A program made the translations under genes and the position numbers. The notes below the pieces were generated by a model. It was not told the origin of the DNA, did not search any database, and saw only the letters and a program-made list of their open reading frames with translations. From Bacteroidales bacterium (GTDB lineage Bacteria; Bacteroidota; Bacteroidia; Bacteroidales; P3), in assembly GCA_900771365.1 (NCBI GenBank), contig CAAGNU010000352.1, positions 1-26,279 on the forward strand: a stretch of DNA of 26,279 nucleotides, written 5' to 3'. Below are positions 17,263-24,723 of this stretch, one piece after another (the first letter of the stretch is position 1; the number at the start of each line of letters is the position of its first letter).

Positions 17263-17676
17263 TTAATACCGATCTAACTCTTTCAAGAATGCATCAATGT
17301 CAATTACCTCAACTTTGGGGAATGGAATATCTTTCAAGACTTTAAAATGTCTGTCGTTACTTACGATGTACTTTGCATTGGAATGAATAGCACAATCCAC
17401 AAATTTGTTGTCGTCAGGGTCCGCTTCTATCAAATTGAACCTGAACGAAGGGTTTATATGTTTGACATTGCTTCTCGACAGAATTGCCGTAATCACATTA
17501 ACGGCAATTTCTTCGCTCATTTTCTCGCGCAGCTTTTCCTCGTACTCTGCAATAATCTCGTTAGTAATGCAAAGAACATATTTTCCTTGCCTAAAGTCTT
17601 TCCAAATGGGATAGTATGGACTTCTCGCAGAAAGCGACATGATGAGGCAGTTGGTATCAAGGACAATATAATCCAT
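17263..17676 (-). CDS. PIN-domain toxin of a type II toxin-antitoxin pair
   Basis: This 137-residue protein matches the PIN ribonuclease family in which the toxin cleaves RNA when its antitoxin is lost. The acidic active-site residues expected of a PIN fold are present: D7 in VLDTN, E44 in IIAEYEEKL, D89 and D94 in DPDDNKFVDCA, and D108 in SNDRHF. I start it at MDYIVLDTN, because the longer frame would overlap the antitoxin gene. Its ATG follows the antitoxin stop codon with a single base between them, so the two are translationally coupled. The pair sits between the mod and res genes of the restriction system. Confidence 0.88.
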   Translation of the reverse strand: MDYIVLDTNCLIMSLSARSPYYPIWKDFRQGKYVLCITNEIIAEYEEKLREKMSEEIAVNVITAILSRSNVKHINPSFRFNLIEADPDDNKFVDCAIHSNAKYIVSNDRHFKVLKDIPFPKVEVIDIDAFLKELDRY

Positions 17677-17677
17677 A

Positions 17678-17887
17678 TTAACCGCGATATGGGGTGCGCA
17701 TGTGTTCATTCTTCCACGACTCAATAGTTTGCTGATCTATCTTGCCTTCATCCCAAAGCTCAGAAATGGCACGCTCCGCTTTGTCGGCAAAGTAGTCTGC
17801 GATGAGATTCCGGATAGCCACAAAGTCTTTTTCTTCAGACACATGTGACATCATATCAAGCATTTCTATTTGTACTGGGCTGAACAT
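17678..17887 (-). CDS. Antitoxin partner of the PIN toxin
   Basis: This 69-residue acidic, probably helical protein has the look of Bacteroidales antitoxins paired with PIN toxins: a short N-terminal part (MFSPVQIEMLDMMSHV), a helical middle (LIADYFADKAERAISELWDEG) and a C-terminal tail ending RTPY, which would wrap the toxin. I recognise no separate DNA-binding motif. A near-consensus promoter lies just upstream, giving a leader of only about 17 bases. Such pairs often repress their own promoter, but no operator palindrome was seen. Confidence 0.83.
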   Translation of the reverse strand: MFSPVQIEMLDMMSHVSEEKDFVAIRNLIADYFADKAERAISELWDEGKIDQQTIESWKNEHMRTPYRG

Positions 17888-17908
17888 AATGTGTTATTTT
17901 TGATTTTG

Positions 17909-17940
17909 CAAAAGTACACATTTTTATTGAAACCACCAAA
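17909..17940 (-). promoter_or_regulatory. Near-consensus Bacteroidota promoter for the toxin-antitoxin pair (and possibly res)
   Basis: On the minus strand, TTTG (17937-17940) and TACTTTTG (17909-17916) are separated by 20 bases, fitting the Bacteroidota consensus TTTG-N19-21-TAnnTTTG. This is the best promoter match in the window. It lies in the 112-bp gap between mod and the antitoxin gene, so the toxin-antitoxin pair and res can be expressed independently of mod. Confidence 0.8.
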
Positions 17941-17999
17941 TTTTTTTCTAAAAACAGTATATCAAAGAACTAAATATGTGTTGATATAGACAGTTGTTG

Positions 18000-19883
18000 C
18001 TATATCACTTTTACATTATTCCTTACTTCTTGGTCTGTCCAGGAGAGGAGTTGTTTGAATTGTTCGAAGAGGTTCATCTTCTGGCTGGAGTCGGAAAAAC
18101 TGCTGTCGCGGAATACTACGCGGAGGGGGTGATGTGCGGCGATAGCTGCAATCACCTTGTCGGTAATCTTGCCGGCGAAGCAGGCCACAAGGTCGCCATC
18201 GTTCACGTTGTGGATGGTGCAGTCATCTACCACCTCTTGGGTCATGGGCAGGCTGAGTTCCACACCCCAGCGGAGCATACAGTCGAAGAGGAGGTCGAGG
18301 TCGGAGCGGTTCTCTTTGATATTATCTTCCATAAAGTCGAGCATACTTTGTTGCAACTCTTTGGGAGCGAAATAGACATCCTTCATGTTGGAAGAGTCGC
18401 ATTTGAACACACGGAAACCCACATCCAAGTCCTTCGCCTCAGGATGCTCCTCCTTAATCTTCTTGCCCGCACGGCGGATTCGTTCCTGCGCTAATTCGCA
18501 AATATCCGAAAAACCAGATTTCCCTGCAACACTATCCTCTGCTGTCAACTCTTTTAATTGCACTAAAATAAATTGCATTTTCTTGCCGTTTGTTGCATTC
18601 AACTCGAATATTGCATGTGCAGTAGTTGCACTACCCGAAAAGAAATCAAGAACAATACTATCTTCATCGGTATATAACGATAGAGATCTTTTAATCAGTT
18701 CTAATGGCTTAGGGTAATCAAAAACCTTTTCCCCGTCAAAGAGTTTGGTTAATGATTGTGTGGCTTCTTGAGAATGTCCTACGGAATCATATCTCCAATA
18801 AGTCATAGGTGTAATTCCTGTTTTTCTTAGTTCTGATAGAAAACGTTTCATTGAAGGAACGCTGTCCCCATTAGGGCCAAACCATATTCGATTGTCAGCT
18901 AGTCTCTCACGAAAAGCTTTTCGTGAGAGACTCCAGCTGCGACCAGCTGGAGGCTCCACATTCCTCCCAGAAGGGGTCGTAATTGTATATACATTCTCTT
19001 GAACAGCTGGACCTACTGATAAGTCACTTGGTTTCCAAACTCCTCTTGGATCATTATCTGGGTTTGAGTACCTACCATCTGCTTCTCCTGTACGAGGGAT
19101 TCCGTTGCAAATGAGTTTTTCAACGTTTTTTGCAAAACATAAAATATAATCGTGAGATGGAGAAAAATGCTTCATTAGATTTATCGGCGAATACGCTCTC
19201 TCCCAGACAACTTGAGCCAAAAAATTCACTTCACCAAATATCTCATCACTTATACATTTTAAATTCCGTTGCTCATTATCATCAATCGAAATAAAAATCA
19301 CGCCATCCTCTCTGAGCAGACTTCTTGCCACCATCAACCTTGAATACATCATGCTGCACCAGTCGGAATGGAAGCGACCGTTGGAGTCGGTGTTTTTGCG
19401 GAATCGGTTGCCGTCTTCGTCCACATTATGCTCGTCATATTCTTCTGCCGTCTGAGCAAAGTCATCGTGATAGACAAAGTCGTTACCTGTGTTGTAGGGC
19501 GGATCGATATATATCATCTTCACTTTGCCCATGTAGGAGTTCTGGAGCAGCTTTAGCACCTCCAGGTTGTCGCCTTCGATATAGAGGTTATGCGTGGTGT
19601 CCCAATCCACACTCTCCTCGGGGCAGGGACGCAATGTCTTGTTAATGGGGCGGGCGGCTTCGCGCTGTGCGGCACGCTTGCCCACCCAAGTGAAGTCGTA
19701 CACCTCTGGGGCATCTTCCACGGCATTGTCGCCCAAGAGGGCACGCAACTTGTCCCAATCGACCACACGTTTCAGCCTGCCCTCCTTATCCTTGCTCTCG
19801 GTAAAGCAGGCGGGGCATATCTTGTACAGCGCATCCAGGTTCAGCTGGTTGCCGTCAGGGGTCTGCATATCTAAGTGTTCCAT
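18000..19883 (-). CDS. Type III DNA methyltransferase Mod (N6-adenine, beta class)
   Basis: This 627-residue protein would methylate adenine in the recognition sequence and give the type III complex its specificity. Motif IV is DPPY (127-130) in MIYIDPPYNTGNDFVYHDDF, and the SAM-binding motif I FFSGSATT (414-421) comes later, an order that defines beta-class enzymes. The target-recognition region lies between them (about residues 200-390) and contains the conserved PPAGRSWSLSRKAF and RIWFG segments. The gene ends are GC-rich while the middle is AT-rich (see findings), suggesting exchange of the specificity domain. No simple-sequence tract that would allow phase variation is visible. It starts 33 bp after the DUF4391 gene and is followed 112 bp later by the toxin-antitoxin pair. 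Confidence 0.94.
   Translation of the reverse strand: MEHLDMQTPDGNQLNLDALYKICPACFTESKDKEGRLKRVVDWDKLRALLGDNAVEDAPEVYDFTWVGKRAAQREAARPINKTLRPCPEESVDWDTTHNLYIEGDNLEVLKLLQNSYMGKVKMIYIDPPYNTGNDFVYHDDFAQTAEEYDEHNVDEDGNRFRKNTDSNGRFHSDWCSMMYSRLMVARSLLREDGVIFISIDDNEQRNLKCISDEIFGEVNFLAQVVWERAYSPINLMKHFSPSHDYILCFAKNVEKLICNGIPRTGEADGRYSNPDNDPRGVWKPSDLSVGPAVQENVYTITTPSGRNVEPPAGRSWSLSRKAFRERLADNRIWFGPNGDSVPSMKRFLSELRKTGITPMTYWRYDSVGHSQEATQSLTKLFDGEKVFDYPKPLELIKRSLSLYTDEDSIVLDFFSGSATTAHAIFELNATNGKKMQFILVQLKELTAEDSVAGKSGFSDICELAQERIRRAGKKIKEEHPEAKDLDVGFRVFKCDSSNMKDVYFAPKELQQSMLDFMEDNIKENRSDLDLLFDCMLRWGVELSLPMTQEVVDDCTIHNVNDGDLVACFAGKITDKVIAAIAAHHPLRVVFRDSSFSDSSQKMNLFEQFKQLLSWTDQEVRNNVKVI
18901..18952. repeat. 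Perfect 32-bp palindrome plus adjacent 9-bp inverted repeat inside mod
   Basis: Positions 18901-18916 and 18917-18932 are exact reverse complements with no loop (the centre is AAAAGCTTTT). Overlapping its right edge, CTCCAGCTG at 18931-18939 pairs with CAGCTGGAG at 18944-18952 across a 4-base loop. Both lie in frame within mod and encode about residues 311-328 of the target-recognition region. Confidence 0.9.
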
Positions 19884-19916
19884 ATTTTTCTTTTTATATT
19901 ATCCCAAGCATTATCG

Positions 19917-20597
19917 CTACTGCTTAAGGTTGTTGATATTCCTATTCAGCTGGCTCAGTTCCTTCCGCATCGCTTTCACCTGCTGGTTTAGCTCCATTTG
20001 GCGACTAAACTGAGGCTCACGAAGCATCTTGTTTTCGAGCGATTTGATTTCTTTCTCTTTGGCAGCTATCTGCTTCTGCAGTTCCACCACCTCGGCCAGA
20101 CTGCCGGCGCGATGCGGGCCAATCTGTCCCACCTGCGCCACAAAGTTCTCATAGACTCGTACAAGGGTCTGCCCTTCTATCTTCAGCGTCAGCTCGGCTG
20201 CCGTCAGCCACGGCGTAGCAAACGACTGCACAATGCGGAACTTGGTGCACGAAGCATCTGCCCACACCTTATAGTTGACCAGCAACATGCTGTGCGTCTC
20301 ATATCGGAGCAGAAACACCAAAAAGTGCGGCAGATTGATGTCGATAAACTGAAAAAGGTCGGTAGGGCAGTCCTCCGCCTTCAAATCCACCACAAACAGC
20401 TCCACCTCCTCCATCTCGGCAGCAGCCTCAACATTGAGCGTCTGTGCCGACAGCTTGTAGAGCCAGGTGATACGCTCCACATCGTTGACAAAGCGCTGCT
20501 TCATGCGAGGGTTCACCTCAAGATGGCGATAGAACACCGTCTTGGGCACTGTGCAGTCAACTATGCAGCTATCGGGGTATGACAACAGGTTGTCCAT
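19917..20597 (-). CDS. DUF4391 domain-containing protein
   Basis: This 226-residue protein matches the DUF4391 family, whose function is unknown. The N-terminal two thirds have family-like segments: CTVPKTVFYRHL, then VERITWLYKLS, VELFVVDLKA, YETHSMLLVNYKVW and FATPW. The C-terminal 60 residues (from VVELQKQIAAKEKEIKSLEN) form a strongly predicted coiled coil, suggesting a role in assembly. It is squeezed between the helicase gene (8 bp upstream) and mod (33 bp downstream), so it is very probably an integral part of the same operon. From this context I infer that it is an accessory or adaptor subunit of the modification/restriction machinery. Confidence 0.85.
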   Translation of the reverse strand: MDNLLSYPDSCIVDCTVPKTVFYRHLEVNPRMKQRFVNDVERITWLYKLSAQTLNVEAAAEMEEVELFVVDLKAEDCPTDLFQFIDINLPHFLVFLLRYETHSMLLVNYKVWADASCTKFRIVQSFATPWLTAAELTLKIEGQTLVRVYENFVAQVGQIGPHRAGSLAEVVELQKQIAAKEKEIKSLENKMLREPQFSRQMELNQQVKAMRKELSQLNRNINNLKQ

Positions 20598-20605
20598 CTA
20601 CAAAG

Positions 20606-23600
20606 CTATTTGATTACAAGGAAGCATATCAGTTCAAAGTCGTCAAGCCCAACAATATCGCCCATGAGGGCTGTGGTAGCGCCTGGGGTGAAGAGGCTCT
20701 CAAGGTCGCCCTCGCGCTTCTGCTCCACAATGCTCGACACAGCCTTGCGCAGCAGGTCGCTGTAGTGGTCCATCTTGCGGCCATCGTCGGTCTCGCGGTT
20801 GAAAGCCTCGCAGAGGTTTTTGATAGGGACGGACTTACCTTTGCAGGTAGTACGCATCACATCGAGCAGCTGTTTGGGTGCGAGGTGGTTAAGGACAACC
20901 TCGCCGTCGTGCGAGAGATAGACCATATAGAAAGGATGCAACCGATTCTGCCGCCCGATGTTGACGGCGTTGTTGCGGTTCTTGAGGATGAAGATGACGC
21001 CCGGAGGAGCCACCTCGGAGGCTGGCACCACGGCACTCATGCCGTATGGGGTGTGGTCGATATCGGGATGGCTCGACATATAGGCCAGCAGATCCTGGCG
21101 GAAATCGTTGAGACCGAGGTCCATGATGTTGATGCCCGAATCCATGTCTTCGAGATCGACAACCTCCTCTTGCAGCCGTTTGAGCTGTTTGCGCCTATAG
21201 TCGAGGTCGGCCTGTTGGTCGTTGCTGAGAAGCACGTTGCCGCCACCCGCGCTGGTGATGTCCATGCCCGCCATACGGGCCTCGACACGGCCTTTGAGCT
21301 GCAGATATTCGTCCAACTCTATGTCGGGCCAGTAGTTGACAAGCTGGATGGCCTCGTTGTGCGAGCCAATACGATCCACACGTCCGAAACGCTGGATGAT
21401 GCGCACGGGATTCCAATGTATGTCGTAGTTGATGAGGTAGTCGCAGTCCTGCAGGTTCTGACCCTCAGAGATGCAGTCCGTAGCGATAAGGAGGTCTATC
21501 TCGTCATGGATGCCAGGGCACAGTTTCTCCTTCTCTTTCGACAAAGGCGAGAAGAGGGTGAGGATGGTGTTGAAATCGGAGCCGACACGCTGGATGGTCG
21601 AGGCAATGTGCTGTCCTGTCACCAAGCCGGTGTGCAGCCCTTCGCGCTGCTGCATGATGGGTGCAAGCTGGCTATAGAGGTATTCGGCCGTATCGGAGAA
21701 GGCTGTGAACACTACCACTTTCTTGTTGCCCGGGTTGATGGGATTGGCAATCTTCTGCTGCAAGTTGTCAATAAGCAGGTGCAGCTTGGCATCATGCTCG
21801 GGGGTGATGTCGGCAATCATGTCGAGGATGTCGCCGAAGAGTTCCTGGTCGCTACAGAGGTCGCGTTTCCAGCTGACGCAGTCCATATCGGACAAAGAGA
21901 CGCTCGTTTTGCGTCCGCCCACCGTGAAGTCCTCCTCCCCTTCCTCGCTGTCTAAAAATCCATCAAGAGTGGTGAGGCTGAGCATATTCTGGCCGCTATG
22001 CAGCTCATAGTTCTCAATGGCTTCGAGGGTGCTGTCTATCGTTGCCTTGACATGCTGCAAAGAGATTCGGAATGAGTTGACACTCGACTCCAAACGTTTC
22101 AGCAGATTGCTGGCCATGAGTTTTTTCAGACCTTTTTCACGGCCCGACATGCCGAGGTTGCCACCTTTGCCATCACTGGTGACCTCGTATTTGTGGCGTC
22201 GGGAAGGCAGGATATAGTCGGATGGAGCGTATGCACTGAGGTTCATGAAGTTCAACTGCTCCGCTATGGTTCGGTACGAGACAAACTGTTCCTCATCTTC
22301 GCCTTCAGGCTCGGCAGCCATGCAGCAGTCCTCGGCCTGCGAGGAGACATAACTGAGCGGAATCATAAGGTCGGTGAGCTGCGGACGCTGCGAGATAGGT
22401 TTGAGACGTGTAGGGAAATGGCCAATCTCGCTGGTGTCATAGTAAGTCTGTATGTGTTTGCGCGAACGGGCTATGGTGACGGCATCAAGAATCTGGAAGA
22501 AGTCGAAGGGCAGCATTTCAAGGAGCATAGCCGTGGTACGTTCCTCTTCGGGCAGCTGTGCCCAAGCATTATACTGCGCCTGGGCAGAACGGAAGACGGC
22601 ATCGATGGGCTGCTCTGTGTCGAGCTTGCTGTTGATGAGGGAATCGTCGCCTTCGTAGGCCAGCTCAAGCTGGTTGCGCAAGTCGGTAAAACGATTGTTG
22701 ACGGGCGTGGCAGAAAGCATGAGCACCTTGGTCTTCACGCCAGCACGAATCACATTGTTCATCAGCCTGAGATAGCGGTTCTCACGCGGATTCTCATCAT
22801 CTTCGTCGGTCGTCACCTTGCCGCCGTTGCGGAAGTTGTGGCTCTCATCAATAACAATGAGGTCGTAGTTGCCCCAATTGAGAAGGGCGAGATCGATTCC
22901 GTTCGACTTGCCCGACTCGCGCGAAAGGTCACTATGATAGAGTATATCGTAGCGCAGACGGTCCTTCTCCAGAGGATTGTTCTTATAGTTGCTCTTATAG
23001 GTACACCAGTTCTCATACAGCTTCTTGGGGCATAGCACCAGCACCGACTTGTTGCGGTTTTCGTAGTATTTGATGACAGAGAGTGCCGTGAAAGTCTTGC
23101 CCAAGCCCACAGAGTCGGCCAGGATGCAGCCATTATAGGTCTCCAGCTTATTGATGATGGCCAAGGCGGCATCGCGCTGGAAGTTATAGAGCTTGTTCCA
23201 CACTTGCGAGGACTTGAAGCCCGTAGCCTCGTTGGGCAGCACGTCCTCCGAGATGTCTTCTAAAAACTCGTGGAAGATGTTGTAAAGGGTGATGAAATAG
23301 AGGAAGTCAGGCGGATTTTCACGATAGACGTTCTCAATGTTTTCAATAATGGTATCTGTCACATCGGCAAACTTCTCCTTGTCGGACCAAAACTCATTGA
23401 AATAGCGAAGATATGTCTCCGACATGGGCGAGGAAAGACGCTGCACGATACTCAGAAGGTCGTTGCCTCGCTCACAGCCCAAAGCGTTGGTGGTGAACTC
23501 ATTGAAAGGCATATATGTGAAAAGCTCCTCATTCTTGACATTGAGAAATCCCTGCATATTCTGCATAGAGACGTTGGTCATGAAATGAGCCTTGGCACGA

Positions 23601-23932
23601 ATCCAGTCGGCACACTCTTTGGCTATAGCACGCTGACTGAGCTTGTTGCGAAGGCGTATCTCAAAATCAGAGCCATAGAGGGTGCGTTCGCGGTTGAGCT
23701 TGGGTATATAGAACTCACGCTTCTGCTTCTGGGAACGTTCCTTATTGAAGGTCGGAGAGGTGAAGATGAAACGGAACTCTTCGACCTGCTCCAGCTCCTC
23801 GCGGAGCTCTTCAAAGGCATAAATAGAAAAAGAGGCTGCTGCTAAAGAGACTTTGGAGCCCTGCTTCAAGGTCTGCTTCAAGTCGTCAACAACCCGCGAA
23901 GTGATATTGTCGAACTGCTTTATCGGTTCCAT
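20606..23932 (-). CDS. Large SNF2-type helicase with N-terminal PLD-like region
   Basis: This 1108-residue protein carries a complete SF2/SNF2 ATPase: motif I ADSVGLGKT (272-280), motif II DESH (362-365), motif III SATPVNNR (407-414), motif V ATDCISEGQNLQ (817-828) and motif VI QRFGRVDR (847-854). A long insertion of about 400 residues separates the two motor lobes. The first 240 residues resemble the phospholipase-D-like domain that precedes such helicases in defence genes (SLAAASFSIYAFEELREEL, FIFTSPTF), but no intact HxK catalytic motif is visible, so this part may bind DNA without cutting it. It is the first gene of the operon with DUF4391 and mod. No TAnnTTTG box was found directly before it; a candidate RNA gene with its own terminator lies just upstream. 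Confidence 0.9.
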   Translation of the reverse strand: MEPIKQFDNITSRVVDDLKQTLKQGSKVSLAAASFSIYAFEELREELEQVEEFRFIFTSPTFNKERSQKQKREFYIPKLNRERTLYGSDFEIRLRNKLSQRAIAKECADWIRAKAHFMTNVSMQNMQGFLNVKNEELFTYMPFNEFTTNALGCERGNDLLSIVQRLSSPMSETYLRYFNEFWSDKEKFADVTDTIIENIENVYRENPPDFLYFITLYNIFHEFLEDISEDVLPNEATGFKSSQVWNKLYNFQRDAALAIINKLETYNGCILADSVGLGKTFTALSVIKYYENRNKSVLVLCPKKLYENWCTYKSNYKNNPLEKDRLRYDILYHSDLSRESGKSNGIDLALLNWGNYDLIVIDESHNFRNGGKVTTDEDDENPRENRYLRLMNNVIRAGVKTKVLMLSATPVNNRFTDLRNQLELAYEGDDSLINSKLDTEQPIDAVFRSAQAQYNAWAQLPEEERTTAMLLEMLPFDFFQILDAVTIARSRKHIQTYYDTSEIGHFPTRLKPISQRPQLTDLMIPLSYVSSQAEDCCMAAEPEGEDEEQFVSYRTIAEQLNFMNLSAYAPSDYILPSRRHKYEVTSDGKGGNLGMSGREKGLKKLMASNLLKRLESSVNSFRISLQHVKATIDSTLEAIENYELHSGQNMLSLTTLDGFLDSEEGEEDFTVGGRKTSVSLSDMDCVSWKRDLCSDQELFGDILDMIADITPEHDAKLHLLIDNLQQKIANPINPGNKKVVVFTAFSDTAEYLYSQLAPIMQQREGLHTGLVTGQHIASTIQRVGSDFNTILTLFSPLSKEKEKLCPGIHDEIDLLIATDCISEGQNLQDCDYLINYDIHWNPVRIIQRFGRVDRIGSHNEAIQLVNYWPDIELDEYLQLKGRVEARMAGMDITSAGGGNVLLSNDQQADLDYRRKQLKRLQEEVVDLEDMDSGINIMDLGLNDFRQDLLAYMSSHPDIDHTPYGMSAVVPASEVAPPGVIFILKNRNNAVNIGRQNRLHPFYMVYLSHDGEVVLNHLAPKQLLDVMRTTCKGKSVPIKNLCEAFNRETDDGRKMDHYSDLLRKAVSSIVEQKREGDLESLFTPGATTALMGDIVGLDDFELICFLVIK

Positions 23933-24000
23933 GATGCTGCGTTGTTAGGTGGCGTGTGCTTATCGTTTTCGGAGTTACGGACAATATGTTACGGACCTAC

Positions 24001-24029
24001 AAAAAAAACGTGGACTTCACCATCCACGT
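24001..24029 (-). terminator. Intrinsic terminator of the candidate RNA
   Basis: On the minus strand ACGTGGA (24023-24029) pairs with TCCACGT (24008-24014) around an 8-base loop and runs directly into eight T residues (24001-24008). It lies 69 bases before the helicase start codon and shares two bases with the outer stem of the rod-shaped fold. Confidence 0.85.
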
Positions 24030-24247
24030 CTTGAGGCCTTCGCAATGCCCGTAATAATCAGATAAGTGTCGCCCACGCTAACGCGTAGACATTCACAACT
24101 TATTCTAGACTATTACTCTTTGAAATTTGCGAAGTTTCAAGACTGTGCCGAATAAATAGCAAACGCTATATTAATATGTTATTTTTCTATCTTAGTTTGT
24201 CTCTTTGTGTTGTATTTATTTTATATATTTGTTATTACTCATTTTTC
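24001..24247 (-). ncRNA. Candidate structured RNA, 6S RNA-like
   Basis: On the minus strand a promoter box (24254-24261) is followed by an RNA that folds into one long interrupted rod and ends in an intrinsic terminator. Paired segments, outer to inner, are 24137-24143 with 24028-24034 (7 bp), 24127-24134 with 24038-24045 (8 bp), 24111-24116 with 24051-24056 (6 bp), 24098-24103 with 24062-24067 (6 bp), and an apical hairpin 24083-24088 with 24073-24078 around a GUUA loop. The asymmetric 10/5-base bubble at 24117-24126 against 24046-24050 is where 6S RNA would mimic an open promoter. A small 5' hairpin (24156-24169) precedes the rod. The assignment to 6S is by architecture; the 5' end is uncertain, and a leader RNA of the helicase operon is the alternative. 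Confidence 0.62.
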
Positions 24248-24253
24248 GTTTTG

Positions 24254-24261
24254 CAAAGATA
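24254..24261 (-). promoter_or_regulatory. Bacteroidota -7 promoter box for the candidate RNA
   Basis: TATCTTTG on the minus strand matches TAnnTTTG. The region upstream is AT-rich, but no clear TTTG -33 box is visible at the expected distance. Confidence 0.55.
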
Positions 24262-24508
24262 CGCTTTTATTTTCAATTAGCGAGAAAAAAAAGTTTACCG
24301 AAGATAGATTCTACCTCATTCGACTCATTCTACTAGTTCGACTGATACTCTATAGCGTTGATTGTCAGCATTCGAAAGCCTGTCGAATGGTATTCGACTC
24401 TCATTCTATTCCTTCGACTCCGTCCTTGTTTTCTTTCTGGCTCCAGTACTTTTCTCAGCCCATAGATTGCACTTTGGGGATCTTTATGCACTTATTATTA
24501 TTGGCTTC

Positions 24509-24530
24509 GTTAACAAGTTAACTTGTTAAC
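24509..24530. repeat. Perfect 22-bp palindrome with three GTTAAC units
   Basis: The sequence reads the same on both strands and consists of three GTTAAC hexamers separated by AA and TT. It could be a binding site for a dimeric protein or a recombination site; no neighbouring gene explains it. Confidence 0.85.
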
Positions 24531-24723
24531 ATTTTGTCGAGACGACTTCCGCCTCTTCGAACTCGATTCTACACAGCCCTGTCTCTTCGACGGGCTCTTT
24601 TCATTCGACTCTGAGATTTAGCTGCCAGTTTATCTGGCACCCTCGGTAAAAGGTCGCAGAGGTTGCCTTATATCGTTTAGAAGGTTCCTAAACCAATTCG
24701 TCCAACGGGTGTCGCCTTTCTTC

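Noticed and set aside
17263..17724. Longer start for the PIN toxin at 17724
   Set aside because: It would overlap the antitoxin gene by 47 bases and add residues unlike any PIN N-terminus; MDYIVLDTN at 17676 fits the family.
18000..19883. Phase-variable mod gene driven by a simple-sequence tract
   Set aside because: No long homopolymer or tetranucleotide tract is visible in or just before mod; the frame is intact over its full length.
20579..21955. 458-residue plus-strand frame over the helicase gene
   Set aside because: The minus-strand frame carries all SNF2 motifs in order. The antisense product has no domain pattern.
14154..23932. DISARM or BREX system
   Set aside because: Helicase, PLD-like and methyltransferase parts suggest DISARM, but the DUF1998 helicase and DrmB are absent; no PglZ, BrxC or BrxL is present for BREX. 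Type III Mod and Res are clear.
24290..24620. CRISPR array
   Set aside because: TTCGACTC motifs recur, but there is no constant repeat length with regular spacers and no cas gene.
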